A stretch of 64,000 nt of DNA from Nostoc sp. S4. GTDB taxonomy: Bacteria; Cyanobacteriota; Cyanobacteriia; Cyanobacteriales; Nostocaceae. The first letter of the stretch is position 1. Each line of letters starts with the position of its first letter. Of this stretch, positions 9,270-18,700 are shown piece after piece. A program made the translations under genes and the position numbers. Under the pieces are notes generated by a model. It was not told the origin of the DNA. It saw only the letters and a list, made by a program, of their open reading frames with translations, and ran no database searches. The stretch lies in NCBI GenBank assembly GCA_029379225.1, contig JAQYWR010000041.1, positions 1 to 64,000 of the forward strand, given 5' to 3'.

Positions 9270-9568
9270 TAGATTTTCCTCCAAGGCAGCAATTTTTAAA
9301 AGTTTATTTTGTAACGTTTGGTTAACCGACACCGTGACTCGCCATTCGGCTCACAGTTAGGACAAAGATTTAAAGCACTTTTGATGCGCTTGTATTGATA
9401 TGGAGCGATGTGTCAACCGTCATTCCACTTACGGTAACATAGGATACATAATTTTGTTAATGAAAACTGTCTTAAGAGAATGTTAAGAATTTTGTACTAT
9501 TTATTTAACAACCGAATCTGTTGTTTTGTAATTAGCTAAGCAGTCTGTAAAAACTTGGTTGATGCTGT

Positions 9569-9886
9569 TTATATTTCCGGCGCTTGACGAAAGCGCATTG
9601 CCACATTCCAGCATTCTGTTACTAATTGATGCCAAGGCATCAAAGTTGCCATATCAATTCCGACTTGTCCATCAGTAGCGTTAAACAGCATTTTTGCGGT
9701 ATTTAGTTCTTCTTGCGCTTGCTTAACCCGCGACAGCAAGTCAGATTGCTCTTGGTTGCTCATAAATGAGAGTTGCTTGGTTTCGAGTAAGTCGCGCGAT
9801 CGCGTAAACCAAAACTGAAAATCGTCCAGTAGCGGTTCTAAAACCGTTTTCAGCAACTGAGTCCCTGGTAAATCTGAGTCTGGCAT
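9569..9886 (-). CDS. DUF2605 family protein
   Basis: A 105-residue soluble protein of a cyanobacteria-specific family with unknown function. Conserved-looking stretches are TVLEPLLDDFQFWFTRSRDL, LFNATDGQVGIDMATLMPWH and LVTECWNVAMRFR. It is predicted to be mostly helical with no signal or membrane segment. The ATG at 9886 fits the expected length. Upstream is a complete NtcA-activated promoter pattern (GTA-N8-TAC, 22 bp, TATTGT), implying control by nitrogen status, with a 5' leader of about 75 nt. DUF2973 follows on the same strand. Divergent upstream is thrS. Confidence 0.78.
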   Translation of the reverse strand: MPDSDLPGTQLLKTVLEPLLDDFQFWFTRSRDLLETKQLSFMSNQEQSDLLSRVKQAQEELNTAKMLFNATDGQVGIDMATLMPWHQLVTECWNVAMRFRQAPEI

Positions 9887-9967
9887 AAATTAGAGGAATA
9901 TTTCCAACTTTCTTACTAATATTAACGTTATTTACGATTCTTAACAATTGTCTTATTTCTCTCACAC

Positions 9968-10010
9968 ACAATAGATTGAAAATTCGCAGTTTTTTGTAAC
10001 AAAAGTTACA
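9968..10010 (-). promoter_or_regulatory. NtcA-type activated promoter for DUF2605
   Basis: On the minus strand the sequence is TGTAACTTTTGTTACA, an inverted repeat with GTA-N8-TAC at its core, then 22 bases, then TATTGT, which fits the TAN3T -10 element. Box, spacer (20-24 expected) and -10 all match the class II NtcA promoter layout known from cyanobacteria. Transcription would begin near 9961, about 75 nt before the DUF2605 ATG. The box is palindromic and also sits about 110 bp upstream of thrS, where a TATAAT begins only 3 bp after it; in that direction it would more likely interfere than activate. Confidence 0.65.
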
Positions 10011-10119
10011 TTTATAATTATATAGTTTTGCTAAGGCGCTTGTACACTTCCTTTAGAAAGGTGTCTGTAGATATAGATGGGGAGTAGGGGAGGTAGGAGG
10101 TAGAAATAAACAATGCTTA

Positions 10120-12042
10120 ATGCCAATGCCGTTATATTTGAATAAGCCTACAAATTCACATCAATCGTCTTTTGTAATCACTTCGTCAATGGTTCAGCAG
10201 CCAATGTCGCTAAAATTATCATCAAATCCTTCACAAGAGTTAGAAAAACCTGAAAAAATTTATTTGCCACGTACCAGCGAATCAGAGAAGTTAAAAAAGA
10301 TTCGTCACACTGCTTCCCATGTGATGGCAATGGCAGTACAAAAGCTGTTTCCCAAGGCGCAAGTTACAATTGGCCCTTGGATTGAAAACGGATTTTATTA
10401 TGACTTCGATAACCCAGAACCATTTAGCGAAAACGATCTTAAAGCCATCAAAAAAGAGATGGTAAAGATTATCAATCGTAAATTGCCAGTTATTGAGGAA
10501 GAAGTCAGTCGAGAAGAAGCCGAACGCCGGATTCAGCAAATTAACGAACCTTACAAGCTAGAAATTTTAGCAGACATCAAAGAGCAACCAATCACAATTT
10601 ACCATTTGGGAAATGAGTGGTGGGATTTGTGTGCTGGGCCTCATCTAGAAAACACTAGTGAATTAAACCCCAAAGCTATTGAATTAGAAAGTGTTGCTGG
10701 TGCTTATTGGCGTGGGGATGAAACCAAAGCCCAACTCCAACGCATCTACGCTACCGCCTGGGAAAGTCCAGAACAACTTGCTGAGTATAAGCGACGCAAA
10801 GAAGAAGCGTTGCGGCGAGATCATAAAAAACTCGGTAAAGAACTGGGATTATTTGTATTTTCTGATTTAGTGGGACCGGGTTTACCTTTATGGACTCCTA
10901 AAGGTACTCTGTTGCGGAGTATTTTAGAAGACTTCCTCAAACAGGAGCAATTAAAACGAGGTTATTTGCCTGTGGTAACGCCTCACATAGCCAGAGTTGA
11001 TTTATTTAAAACCTCTGGACACTGGCAAAAATATAAAGAAGATATGTTTCCCTTAATGGCGGAGAATGCAGAAGCAGCCGCACATGAGGTGGGCTTCGTC
11101 ATGAAGCCGATGAATTGCCCTTTCCACATCCAAATATACAAGAGTGAGTTGCGTTCCTACAGAGAACTACCGATGCGCTTGGCAGAATTCGGTACTGTTT
11201 ATCGCTACGAACAATCTGGGGAATTGGGCGGTTTAACGCGGGTACGGGGTTTTACTGTAGATGATTCTCACTTGTTCGTCACCCCAGAACAGCTAGATAG
11301 CGAATTCCTCAGCGTGGTAGATTTGATTTTGTCGGTATTCAATAAACTACAACTGAAGAATTTTAAAGCTAGACTTAGTTTTCGCGATCCAACTAGTGAT
11401 AAGTACATCGGTGACAGTGAAGTTTGGGATAAAGCCGAAAGTGCGATTCGCCGTGCAGTTGAAACCTTGGGAATGCAACACTTTGAGGGAATCGGAGAAG
11501 CAGCATTTTACGGGCCTAAACTCGATTTTATCTTCAGTGATGCCTTAGAACGGGAGTGGCAATTAGGAACCGTACAAGTAGATTACATTTTGCCAGAACG
11601 TTTTGATTTAGAGTACGTTGCTGAAGATGGTACTCGCAAACGTCCGGTAATGATTCACCGTGCGCCTTTTGGTTCCCTGGAAAGGCTGATTGGTATTTTG
11701 ATTGAAGAGTATGCGGGTGATTTTCCCTTGTGGTTGGCACCAGTGCAAGCGAGATTACTGCCAGTAGGTGAAGCACAGTTAGATTTTACTCAAGAGGTGG
11801 CAACAAAGATGCGAGCATTAGGTATCCGTGCAGAGGTGGATACTAGTGGCGATCGCCTGGGTAAACTGATTCGCAACGCAGAGAAAGATAAAATACCAGT
11901 GATGGCAGTTGTGGGAGCCAAGGAAGTGGAAACCAACACCTTGAGTATCCGTACCCGCGCCTCTGGGGAATTAGGCGCTGTATCTGTGGATGAGGTGTTA
12001 GATAAGATGAAGAATGCGATCGCTAACTTCGACAATTTCTAA
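10120..12042 (+). CDS. thrS: threonyl-tRNA synthetase, TGS-less, editing-competent
   Basis: ThrRS charges tRNA-Thr. The 640-residue ORF lacks the N-terminal TGS domain of the E. coli enzyme and goes straight into the editing domain, as in other cyanobacterial ThrRS. The editing-site signature is intact: HTASH (HxxxH) near residue 63 and CAGPH near 174. The catalytic core has the Zn ligands in MNCPFH, DDSHLF and MIHRAPFGSLERLIG, and motif 2 as RYEQSGELGGLTRVRGF; the anticodon-binding domain is at the C-terminus. Some Nostocales carry a second, low-zinc ThrRS with impaired proofreading; the intact editing motifs here suggest the ordinary accurate form. The start is uncertain: residues 1-23 look non-homologous and Met24 (10189) may be the real start. 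An out-of-frame ATG at 10112 opens a 10-codon frame just upstream. Confidence 0.95.
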   Translation: MPMPLYLNKPTNSHQSSFVITSSMVQQPMSLKLSSNPSQELEKPEKIYLPRTSESEKLKKIRHTASHVMAMAVQKLFPKAQVTIGPWIENGFYYDFDNPEPFSENDLKAIKKEMVKIINRKLPVIEEEVSREEAERRIQQINEPYKLEILADIKEQPITIYHLGNEWWDLCAGPHLENTSELNPKAIELESVAGAYWRGDETKAQLQRIYATAWESPEQLAEYKRRKEEALRRDHKKLGKELGLFVFSDLVGPGLPLWTPKGTLLRSILEDFLKQEQLKRGYLPVVTPHIARVDLFKTSGHWQKYKEDMFPLMAENAEAAAHEVGFVMKPMNCPFHIQIYKSELRSYRELPMRLAEFGTVYRYEQSGELGGLTRVRGFTVDDSHLFVTPEQLDSEFLSVVDLILSVFNKLQLKNFKARLSFRDPTSDKYIGDSEVWDKAESAIRRAVETLGMQHFEGIGEAAFYGPKLDFIFSDALEREWQLGTVQVDYILPERFDLEYVAEDGTRKRPVMIHRAPFGSLERLIGILIEEYAGDFPLWLAPVQARLLPVGEAQLDFTQEVATKMRALGIRAEVDTSGDRLGKLIRNAEKDKIPVMAVVGAKEVETNTLSIRTRASGELGAVSVDEVLDKMKNAIANFDNF

Positions 12043-12121
12043 TATAAAGTAGGGTGGGCAATGCTTATCCTAAAAAATTATATATATAGCGGTTTGCGCT
12101 CGACTAAAGTGCAAACAATTC

Positions 12122-12153
12122 GTAGGGTAGTACAGCTAACTGTGCTACCCTAC
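12122..12153. repeat. GTAGGGTAG hairpin repeat
   Basis: GTAGGGTAGTACAG pairs with CTGTGCTACCCTAC (one G-U pair) around CTAA. It lies between thrS and thrB and could act as a transcript-end or mRNA-stabilising hairpin. A shorter relative, GTAGTACAG-N5-CTGTACTAC, occurs at 63371-63393. Confidence 0.65.
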
Positions 12154-12226
12154 TCAATTAAAAACCAGATGAGCAAATTAACCCTTTGCGTGGGATGCTG
12201 GTTGATTGATTAGGGAGTATTTGCAG

Positions 12227-13138
12227 ATGTCTGTTGTTTGTGATGTCACTGTTACCGTTCCCGCCACAACTGCTAATTTGGGGCCTGGTTTTGATTGCAT
12301 GGGTGCAGCTTTAAAGCTGTATAATCAATTCAAGTTCACTCGTGTGGAAGAGGGTGGGTTAACGATCGCTGTCACAGGTGAAGAAGCTCAACGAGTACAA
12401 ACCGATCGAAGCAATCTCCTTTACCAAGCGTTTATCAAGTTCTATCAACATTTAGAGCAGACGCCGCCAGCGGTGAAAATAGAAATTCAACTGGGTATAC
12501 CGTTAGCCAGGGGTTTGGGTAGTTCCGCCACCGCAATTGTTGGTGGGTTGGTGGCGGCGAATCAACTTGAAGGTGCGCCCATGAGTCAGTCGCAGGTAAT
12601 GGAGTTAGCAATCGCAATGGAAGGACATCCTGATAATGTAGTTCCAGCTTTGTTGGGTGGATGTCGTCTGGCTGCTTCTGGTGGTGCAGGTTGGGAAATT
12701 TGTGATGTTCCTTGGCATCAAGATATCATTCCAGTTGTAGCCATTCCTGATTTTGAACTTTCCACTTCCGAAGCGCGGCGCGTTCTGCCAACGCAAGTCA
12801 GCTGTGCAGATGCGATTTTCAATACTGCACACTTGGGTTTATTATTGCGTGGCTTGGAAACTGGGAAAGCAGAATGGTTAAAAACAGCTTTGCAAGATAA
12901 ATTGCATCAGCCATATCGCAAAACTTTAATTCCTAGTTACGATGCTGTGAATCTAGCCGCTGTAACTGCTGGTGCTTATGGGATGGTGATTAGTGGTGCT
13001 GGACCAACACTGTTGGCTTTGACAGATGAGTTACACTCACAAGCTGTAGAAGCAGCAATGTCCAACGCTTGGGAACAAGAAGGAATTACAGCCAAAGTGC
13101 GATCGCTTTCTCTAGATATCCAAGGCACAAAAAGTTAG
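12227..13138 (+). CDS. thrB: homoserine kinase
   Basis: ThrB phosphorylates homoserine with ATP, giving O-phosphohomoserine for threonine synthase. It is a cytoplasmic GHMP kinase of 303 residues. The family signatures are VTVPATTANLGPGFDCMG at the N-terminus, the phosphate-binding loop IPLARGLGSSATAIVGGL, MEGHPDNVVPALLGG, and the C-terminal GAYGMVISGAGPTLLAL. The track start is a TTG; I choose the ATG at 12227 because AGGGAGT lies 9 bases before it and MSVVCDVTV is a normal family N-terminus. It lies 184 bp downstream of thrS on the same strand with a hairpin repeat between, so the two threonine-related genes may or may not be cotranscribed. A coiled-coil protein gene follows after a G/C-rich repeat. 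Confidence 0.95.
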   Translation: MSVVCDVTVTVPATTANLGPGFDCMGAALKLYNQFKFTRVEEGGLTIAVTGEEAQRVQTDRSNLLYQAFIKFYQHLEQTPPAVKIEIQLGIPLARGLGSSATAIVGGLVAANQLEGAPMSQSQVMELAIAMEGHPDNVVPALLGGCRLAASGGAGWEICDVPWHQDIIPVVAIPDFELSTSEARRVLPTQVSCADAIFNTAHLGLLLRGLETGKAEWLKTALQDKLHQPYRKTLIPSYDAVNLAAVTAGAYGMVISGAGPTLLALTDELHSQAVEAAMSNAWEQEGITAKVRSLSLDIQGTKS

Positions 13139-13233
13139 AAGATGGGGTATTGGGAGTGCTGAGTTAGGAGTTAAGAGTCGTTCTCCCCATCTCCCCCAGT
13201 CCCCAGTCCCCACTCCCACCCAGAACTCGATTT

Positions 13234-13740
13234 ATGGATCAAATTCAAGTTGAAATAGCTGCGCTTAAGTCTCAAATTCAGGTTCTCCTACAAGAACGCA
13301 CTGCACTCACTATTAATAATGTTATTGACGAGAATGATTCACCTCTGGCATTGGTTGAGGCTTACCGTCGCCAAGCTAGAGAAAATCCCCAATTATCTGC
13401 TGAACTCAAGGGCATAGATGATGCAGTTGCAGCACTGGAATTGCAACTACAGCAAAAACAAGCCCAATTAGCCCGTTGGGAAATTGAATCAAAACAACTT
13501 ACCCAACAGCAGCAGCTAGAAGAAGCCAAACAAGTAGCTCAGGTTCATGCTCAACGCATTAATCAACTTGCAGCAGAACTAGCTACAGAAATCCGGCTAC
13601 TCAAAGCTTGCGCCGACCGACTTAGTCCGATGTATTGGCAAGCTTATTACAAACCTTTCATTACTGGGTTCAAGACAATCTCTGTTCCCTACGTCCGCTC
13701 AGATGGTGAAGTCTGGACAATTGTCAACCGGATTGTTTGA
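13234..13740 (+). CDS. coiled-coil hypothetical protein
   Basis: I do not recognise this 168-residue protein. The first 135 residues are Gln/Glu/Leu-rich and read as one long coiled coil (AALKSQIQVLLQERTALT, QQKQAQLARWEIESKQLTQQ). The last 35 residues (YWQAYYKPFITGFKTISVPY) form a compact aromatic-rich end that looks conserved rather than random. There is no signal peptide or membrane segment. The gene has a plausible ATG but no strong ribosome-binding site, and is followed by a clear intrinsic terminator, which supports it being a real transcribed gene. The upstream gene is thrB, with a pyrimidine-rich repeat (CCCCAGTCCCCAGTCCCC) between. Confidence 0.7.
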   Translation: MDQIQVEIAALKSQIQVLLQERTALTINNVIDENDSPLALVEAYRRQARENPQLSAELKGIDDAVAALELQLQQKQAQLARWEIESKQLTQQQQLEEAKQVAQVHAQRINQLAAELATEIRLLKACADRLSPMYWQAYYKPFITGFKTISVPYVRSDGEVWTIVNRIV

Positions 13741-13791
13741 AATCTGAGCAAACACTCATCATCCCAAAATTAGATTAAACCCTAACTTAGG

Positions 13792-13816
13792 ACGGTAGCA
13801 TTAGCTGCCGTTTTTT
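13792..13816 (+). terminator. intrinsic terminator
   Basis: ACGGTAGC-ATTA-GCTGCCGT forms an 8-bp stem with one G-U pair, followed by TTTTTT. It lies 52 bp after the coiled-coil gene and before ndhD1. Confidence 0.85.
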
Positions 13817-13985
13817 GTTGACGTAGTAAAACTTTACATTTAGAATTGTCTAGAGTAGCTATAGATAAGTATTTATTACTATCTAAAACAAAAATTTAAT
13901 CTTTTTGAAGGCGATTCAGTTTACAAAACTACAAACTCCTTAATATAATGTAACTAAAAGTGAAAAGTTAAACTGATTGTCATAA

Positions 13986-15602
13986 GTGATGAATGCTATA
14001 GAATTTCCTTGGCTAACAGCCATAATTATCTTGCCGTTGGTGGCTGCCTTAGCCATCCCGTTAATCCCAGATAAAGAGGGAAAAACCGTCCGTTGGTATG
14101 CTTTAGGAATTGCTTTTGCAGATTTTGCATTGATGATTTATACCTTTTGGTATAAATACGACTTTCAAAGTTCAACACTCCAACTGATAGAGAACTACCC
14201 TTGGGTACCGCAGTTGAGTTTACATTGGGCTGTGGGGGTTGATGGTTTATCGATGCCCCTGGTACTTCTGACAGGCTTAATAAATACCCTCGCAATCTTC
14301 GCGGCTTGGAAAGTTACCAACAAGCCGCGATTATTTTATGGTTTGATGCTAGCGATGTACAGCGCCCAGCTTGGCGTGTTTGTTGCTCAAGATTTGCTGT
14401 TGTTCTTCCTAATGTGGGAAATCGAATTAGTGCCGGTTTACCTGCTAATTTCCATTTGGGGAGGACAAAACCGCCGCTATGCAGCTACCAAGTTCATTCT
14501 TTACACTGCTGCTGCTTCAATATTTATCTTGGTGGCGGGTTTTGCACTTGTCTTCTCAGGAGATACCGTCAGCTTCGATATGACGACTCTGGGAATGAAA
14601 GAATATCCCAAAGCTTTTGAACTATTAGTTTACGCAGGTTTCTTGATTGCCTTCGGTGTAAAACTGCCGATTTTCCCTTTACATACTTGGCTACCTGATG
14701 CTCATGGTGAAGCATCAGCACCCGGTTCGATGATTTTAGCTGGTGTGTTGTTAAAAATGGGTGGTTATGCTCTGATCCGCTTCAACGTTGAGATGCTGCC
14801 TGATGCCCATGTTTACTTTGCTCCAGTGTTAGCGATTTTGGGTGTGGTGAACATTGTCTATGGTGCTTGCTGTGCCTTTGCCCAAACCAATCTCAAACGT
14901 CGCTTGGCTTACTCTTCAATTGCCCACATGGGGTTTGTGCTGATTGGAATTGCTTCCTATACAGAAGTTGGTATCAGCGGTGCAGTACTACAAATGGTTT
15001 CCCACGGTTTGATTGCTGCTAGCTTGTTCTTCTTATCTGGTGTCACTTACGATCGCACCCACACCTTGATGATGGACAAAATGGGTGGAATGGCGAAGGT
15101 AATGCCCAAAACTTTTGCTCTGTTTACTGTTGGTTCAATGGCTTCTCTGGCCTTACCAGGGATGAGTGGTTTTGTAGGTGAGTTGATGGTATTTCTGGGT
15201 ATCGCTACCAGTGATGTTTACAGTTCTAGCTTCAAAGTTGTAGTGGTGCTGCTATCAGCAGTTGGGGTGATTTTGACACCGATTTACTTACTATCAATGC
15301 TGCGTCAAGTGTTCTACGGTAAGCAAAATCAAGAGTTGCACTTGGATGCTGTAATATCTGATGTCAAACCTCGGGAACTGTTTATTACTGCTTCTCTGCT
15401 GCTACCAATCATTGGTATTGGCTTCTATCCTAAGTTGGCAACGCAGACTTATGATGTCAAGGCAGTCGAATTAGCTACCCATGCCCGCCAAGTTCTACCA
15501 GTTGTTGCTCATCAGCAACCGTCAAGTCTGTACTCGCGTATTTTTACAGCACCAACCTTGGCTAGTTCTCAAGTGGAAAATTTAATTAATATTTCAAAGT
15601 AA
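13986..15602 (+). CDS. ndhD1: NAD(P)H-quinone oxidoreductase subunit 4 (NdhD1-type)
   Basis: NdhD is one of the antiporter-like proton-pumping membrane subunits of NDH-1, which takes part in respiration and cyclic electron flow around photosystem I in the thylakoid membrane. The 538-residue protein is hydrophobic throughout, with about 14 membrane helices. It carries family motifs [40 protein letters not shown] (the conserved Glu of TM5), [19 protein letters not shown] (conserved Lys and His) and [18 protein letters not shown]. Sequence and length resemble the D1 form used in the respiratory/cyclic complex rather than the CO2-uptake D3/D4 forms; that subtype call is from memory of the family. 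Two adjacent ATGs (MM) give equivalent starts. No other ndh gene is adjacent. The convergent giant kinase ends 99 bp downstream. Confidence 0.93.
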   Translation: MMNAIEFPWLTAIIILPLVAALAIPLIPDKEGKTVRWYALGIAFADFALMIYTFWYKYDFQSSTLQLIENYPWVPQLSLHWAVGVDGLSMPLVLLTGLINTLAIFAAWKVTNKPRLFYGLMLAMYSAQLGVFVAQDLLLFFLMWEIELVPVYLLISIWGGQNRRYAATKFILYTAAASIFILVAGFALVFSGDTVSFDMTTLGMKEYPKAFELLVYAGFLIAFGVKLPIFPLHTWLPDAHGEASAPGSMILAGVLLKMGGYALIRFNVEMLPDAHVYFAPVLAILGVVNIVYGACCAFAQTNLKRRLAYSSIAHMGFVLIGIASYTEVGISGAVLQMVSHGLIAASLFFLSGVTYDRTHTLMMDKMGGMAKVMPKTFALFTVGSMASLALPGMSGFVGELMVFLGIATSDVYSSSFKVVVVLLSAVGVILTPIYLLSMLRQVFYGKQNQELHLDAVISDVKPRELFITASLLLPIIGIGFYPKLATQTYDVKAVELATHARQVLPVVAHQQPSSLYSRIFTAPTLASSQVENLINISK

Positions 15603-15656
15603 AATATAGATCCTACAAAGGGTGCTGGAATTAAATTCTAATATGAGGAGAATAAA

Positions 15657-15679
15657 GGGGTGGTTTCATAGCCACCCCT
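15657..15679. terminator. hairpin between convergent genes
   Basis: GGGGTGG-TTTCATAG-CCACCCC is a perfect 7-bp G/C-rich stem between the 3' ends of ndhD1 and the giant kinase gene. It is followed by TAAAATTT rightward and by TTTATT leftward, so it may serve both transcripts. Confidence 0.6.
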
Positions 15680-15701
15680 AAAATTTGTTTATAGAGAATT
15701 G

Positions 15702-18700
15702 CTATGAGATGACTGGAAGCTCAATGAGAAATTCCGATCCTTCACCAAGAACAGAATTACAACTCAATTGCCCACCGTGAGTTTCCTCGATAATTTGACG
15801 AGCGATCGCTAACCCTAATCCTGTTCCTTTGCCAACCTCTTTAGTTGTAAACAGGTGGTCAAAAATTCGTACTTTAATTTCCTCTGGAATTCCCGGACCG
15901 TTATCTTTGATGCGAATGATTACTCTACTTTGGTCGCTAGATACTTCGGTACAAATTAATATTTGTTGATGATTTTTTGGGATTTGGGCAAAAGAAAGGG
16001 TTTCACTGTAAGAATCTAAGGCATCAATTGCATTTGCCAGAATATTCATAAATACTTGATTTAGCTGCCCCAAAAAACACTTAACAGGTGGTAATTTACC
16101 GTACTCTGTGATGACTGCAATTGCTGGACGTTTTTCGTTAGCTTTCAGGCGATACTTCAAAATCAACAGCGTACTTTCAATCCCTTCATGAAGATTACAA
16201 GCAAATTTTTCAGATGTATCGGCTCTAGAAAAAGTGCGGAGACTGGTGCTAATTTCTTTAATTCGTTCGGAAGCGACTTTCATTGAGCCTATGAGTTTGG
16301 GTAAGTCCTCAGCCAGGAATTCTAAGTCAATATCTTCTCCATGCTCAATCACTGCTGGTGCTACAGTGGGATGATGTTGTTGGTAGCATTGGATATGGGC
16401 AAATAAGTCTTGGATATATTCTTCGGCATTGCTGAGACTGCCTTTGAGAAATCCCACAGGATTATTAATTTCATGAGCCACACCTGCAACCAAATTCCCC
16501 AAGGTTGCCATTTTTTCATTTTGCACCATTTGTAATTGGGCTTGCTTGAGTTCTTGTAGCGTCACTTCCAACTCGTGGGATTTCTCAAAGATTGCTGCTT
16601 CCGCTTGTTTGCGATCGCTTATATCTCGTACAACTGCTAATGCATGAGGCTTACCGTTGTACATACACTTGGTAGCTTTGACCTCAAAGTCAAACAAAGT
16701 TCCATCTCTACGCAAACAAACACCTTGACAAAAGAATTGCCGATCTGATTTCAGAACTTCTAGATGATCTGCAAACAAATGCAGTGAGTCTGGGTGAATT
16801 AAATCAGCTGGAGTCAGACTCAGAAACTCTTCGTAGGAAGAACAGCCATACATTTGCCATAATGTTGTGTTTGCTGCGACAATTACGCCAGTTTCAAAAT
16901 CAGAAATAGATAGCCCATCACTGACAGCCTCAAAGATGCTGCGATATTGTTCTTCTTGTTGACCAATCAGTCTAGATTTTTCCTGTTCGCTGGCATAAAG
17001 ATGAGCATTTGTTAAAGAAATCGTTGCTTGGTTACAAAGTAGATTTAGCACTTGCAGGCGATCGCTGGTAAATGCGCCAATTGTCAACTTATTTTCTAGA
17101 TACAATAACCCGATTAATTGGTCTTGATGCAAAATTGGCTTACACAAGACACTTTTAGGTTGTTCCTGTATTAAATATTCGTCGAAACTAAAATCGTTTG
17201 CGGCTGTTGCATCATCTAGCACAACAGTTTTTAAACTGTGTTTGACATAGTTTACCAATGCGCTCGGAATGGTGTCATTGGTTGACAATGGTAGAGATAT
17301 GAGCTTGACTCCTTCATTAACAGTGGCTACTGCTTCAACGATTAATTTATTCTGTTTAAGTACAAGCAGGGCAGCTTTTTTCGCTCCTGCATTTTCCATC
17401 ACTACTTGCAATAAGGTAGCGAATAATTGCTCTAATTTAATTTCACTGGATAGAGTTTGTAAGGCTTTGAAGATAGTAGTCAAATCTAGAGTTTCAGAAA
17501 GACTGTTGCTAGAAAGATTTGTTTGGATAGTTTGATGTTGGAATGAGGATTTGTCGAAGTTTGAACTTTGGCGATGATGTTGCGCTTGTAAGATAGGAGC
17601 AAGAAGTTGAGGATAGCGTTTTTCTAGGTCGTTGGTTTTAGCTTCGGCGCCCCAACGAGCATAGCAGTAATAGGCTTCTTGCATATAAGCTTGAGCGATT
17701 TTTTCTTTGCCCCAATCTAAGTAGAACTTGGCTGCTAACTCATTGCTTAACGCTGCTTCTTGGATATATTCATTTTCTTTAGCAAGAGAAATAGCGCGAT
17801 CGTATAGTTCCATTGCTGCCATCTTGTCCCCTAAAATTCTATGGCGTTCTGCTTCCACCAAATCGTATTTATGCTGGAAATTCATTGGGGCAAATGTAGC
17901 TCGAAACTGCAATTTTTCCTGATTTTTACTAACTTTCAAGAGTAACTGCTTTTGTTGAGAGGACTCAGTTGTGGGATAGACAGCAAGGCGCGACAAAGAA
18001 TCATAGTAGTAGAATATTGGTACAGATAGCATTCCCGCAGCACCGTTGAGGTACTGCTCTCCTTGGTTGGCATTTTCAACTGCGACCAGAAAATTTTCAA
18101 ACAGATAACTGAGTGTTAATTTACTAAGGAAAAATATATGAAGTGTTAATTGGTCGTTTTCTTTAAGCAGTGCCGATAATAGTTGTTCTTCTTGACAATA
18201 TTCACCAATGAGGCATTCTGGATTATCGCTATATTTGATTAAATTTTTAATACTTTGACAGAGAATACTAGACCAATTTAATAAACGCTGATTTTTGGCA
18301 AAATGAGACTCATAATTTTTGATATCAGCTAGCAGACTTTCCAAAACTTCTGTGCCACTTAAATACGCATAAAATAATTGGAAAATCATTGATGCAAGCA
18401 CATGAAAAAAATCACCTGTTTCTAATCCAATAGCATGGGATTCTTGTAAGAATCTAATTGAGCTACGAACGTGTTGTTTATTAGATTGATTAAATGCAGC
18501 AACTTTAAATATAGTCATACTTTGCACAGATTTTGCTTGAAATCTGTCCACAAGCATTAAACCTAGCTTGCCAAATTCGTAGCCTAACTCTAGTTGATTA
18601 CAAGCATTAAGTACAATTCCAAAATCTGCATACCCTGGTGCAGAGAGGGGTGTATTGCCATATTTCAAGGATAAATTCACTTCTTCGCAAGCAAAAATTG

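Noticed and set aside
10112-10144. 10-codon upstream ORF before thrS
   Set aside because: Its ATG has a ribosome-binding site at poor spacing and the peptide has no Thr codons, so attenuation control is not supported.
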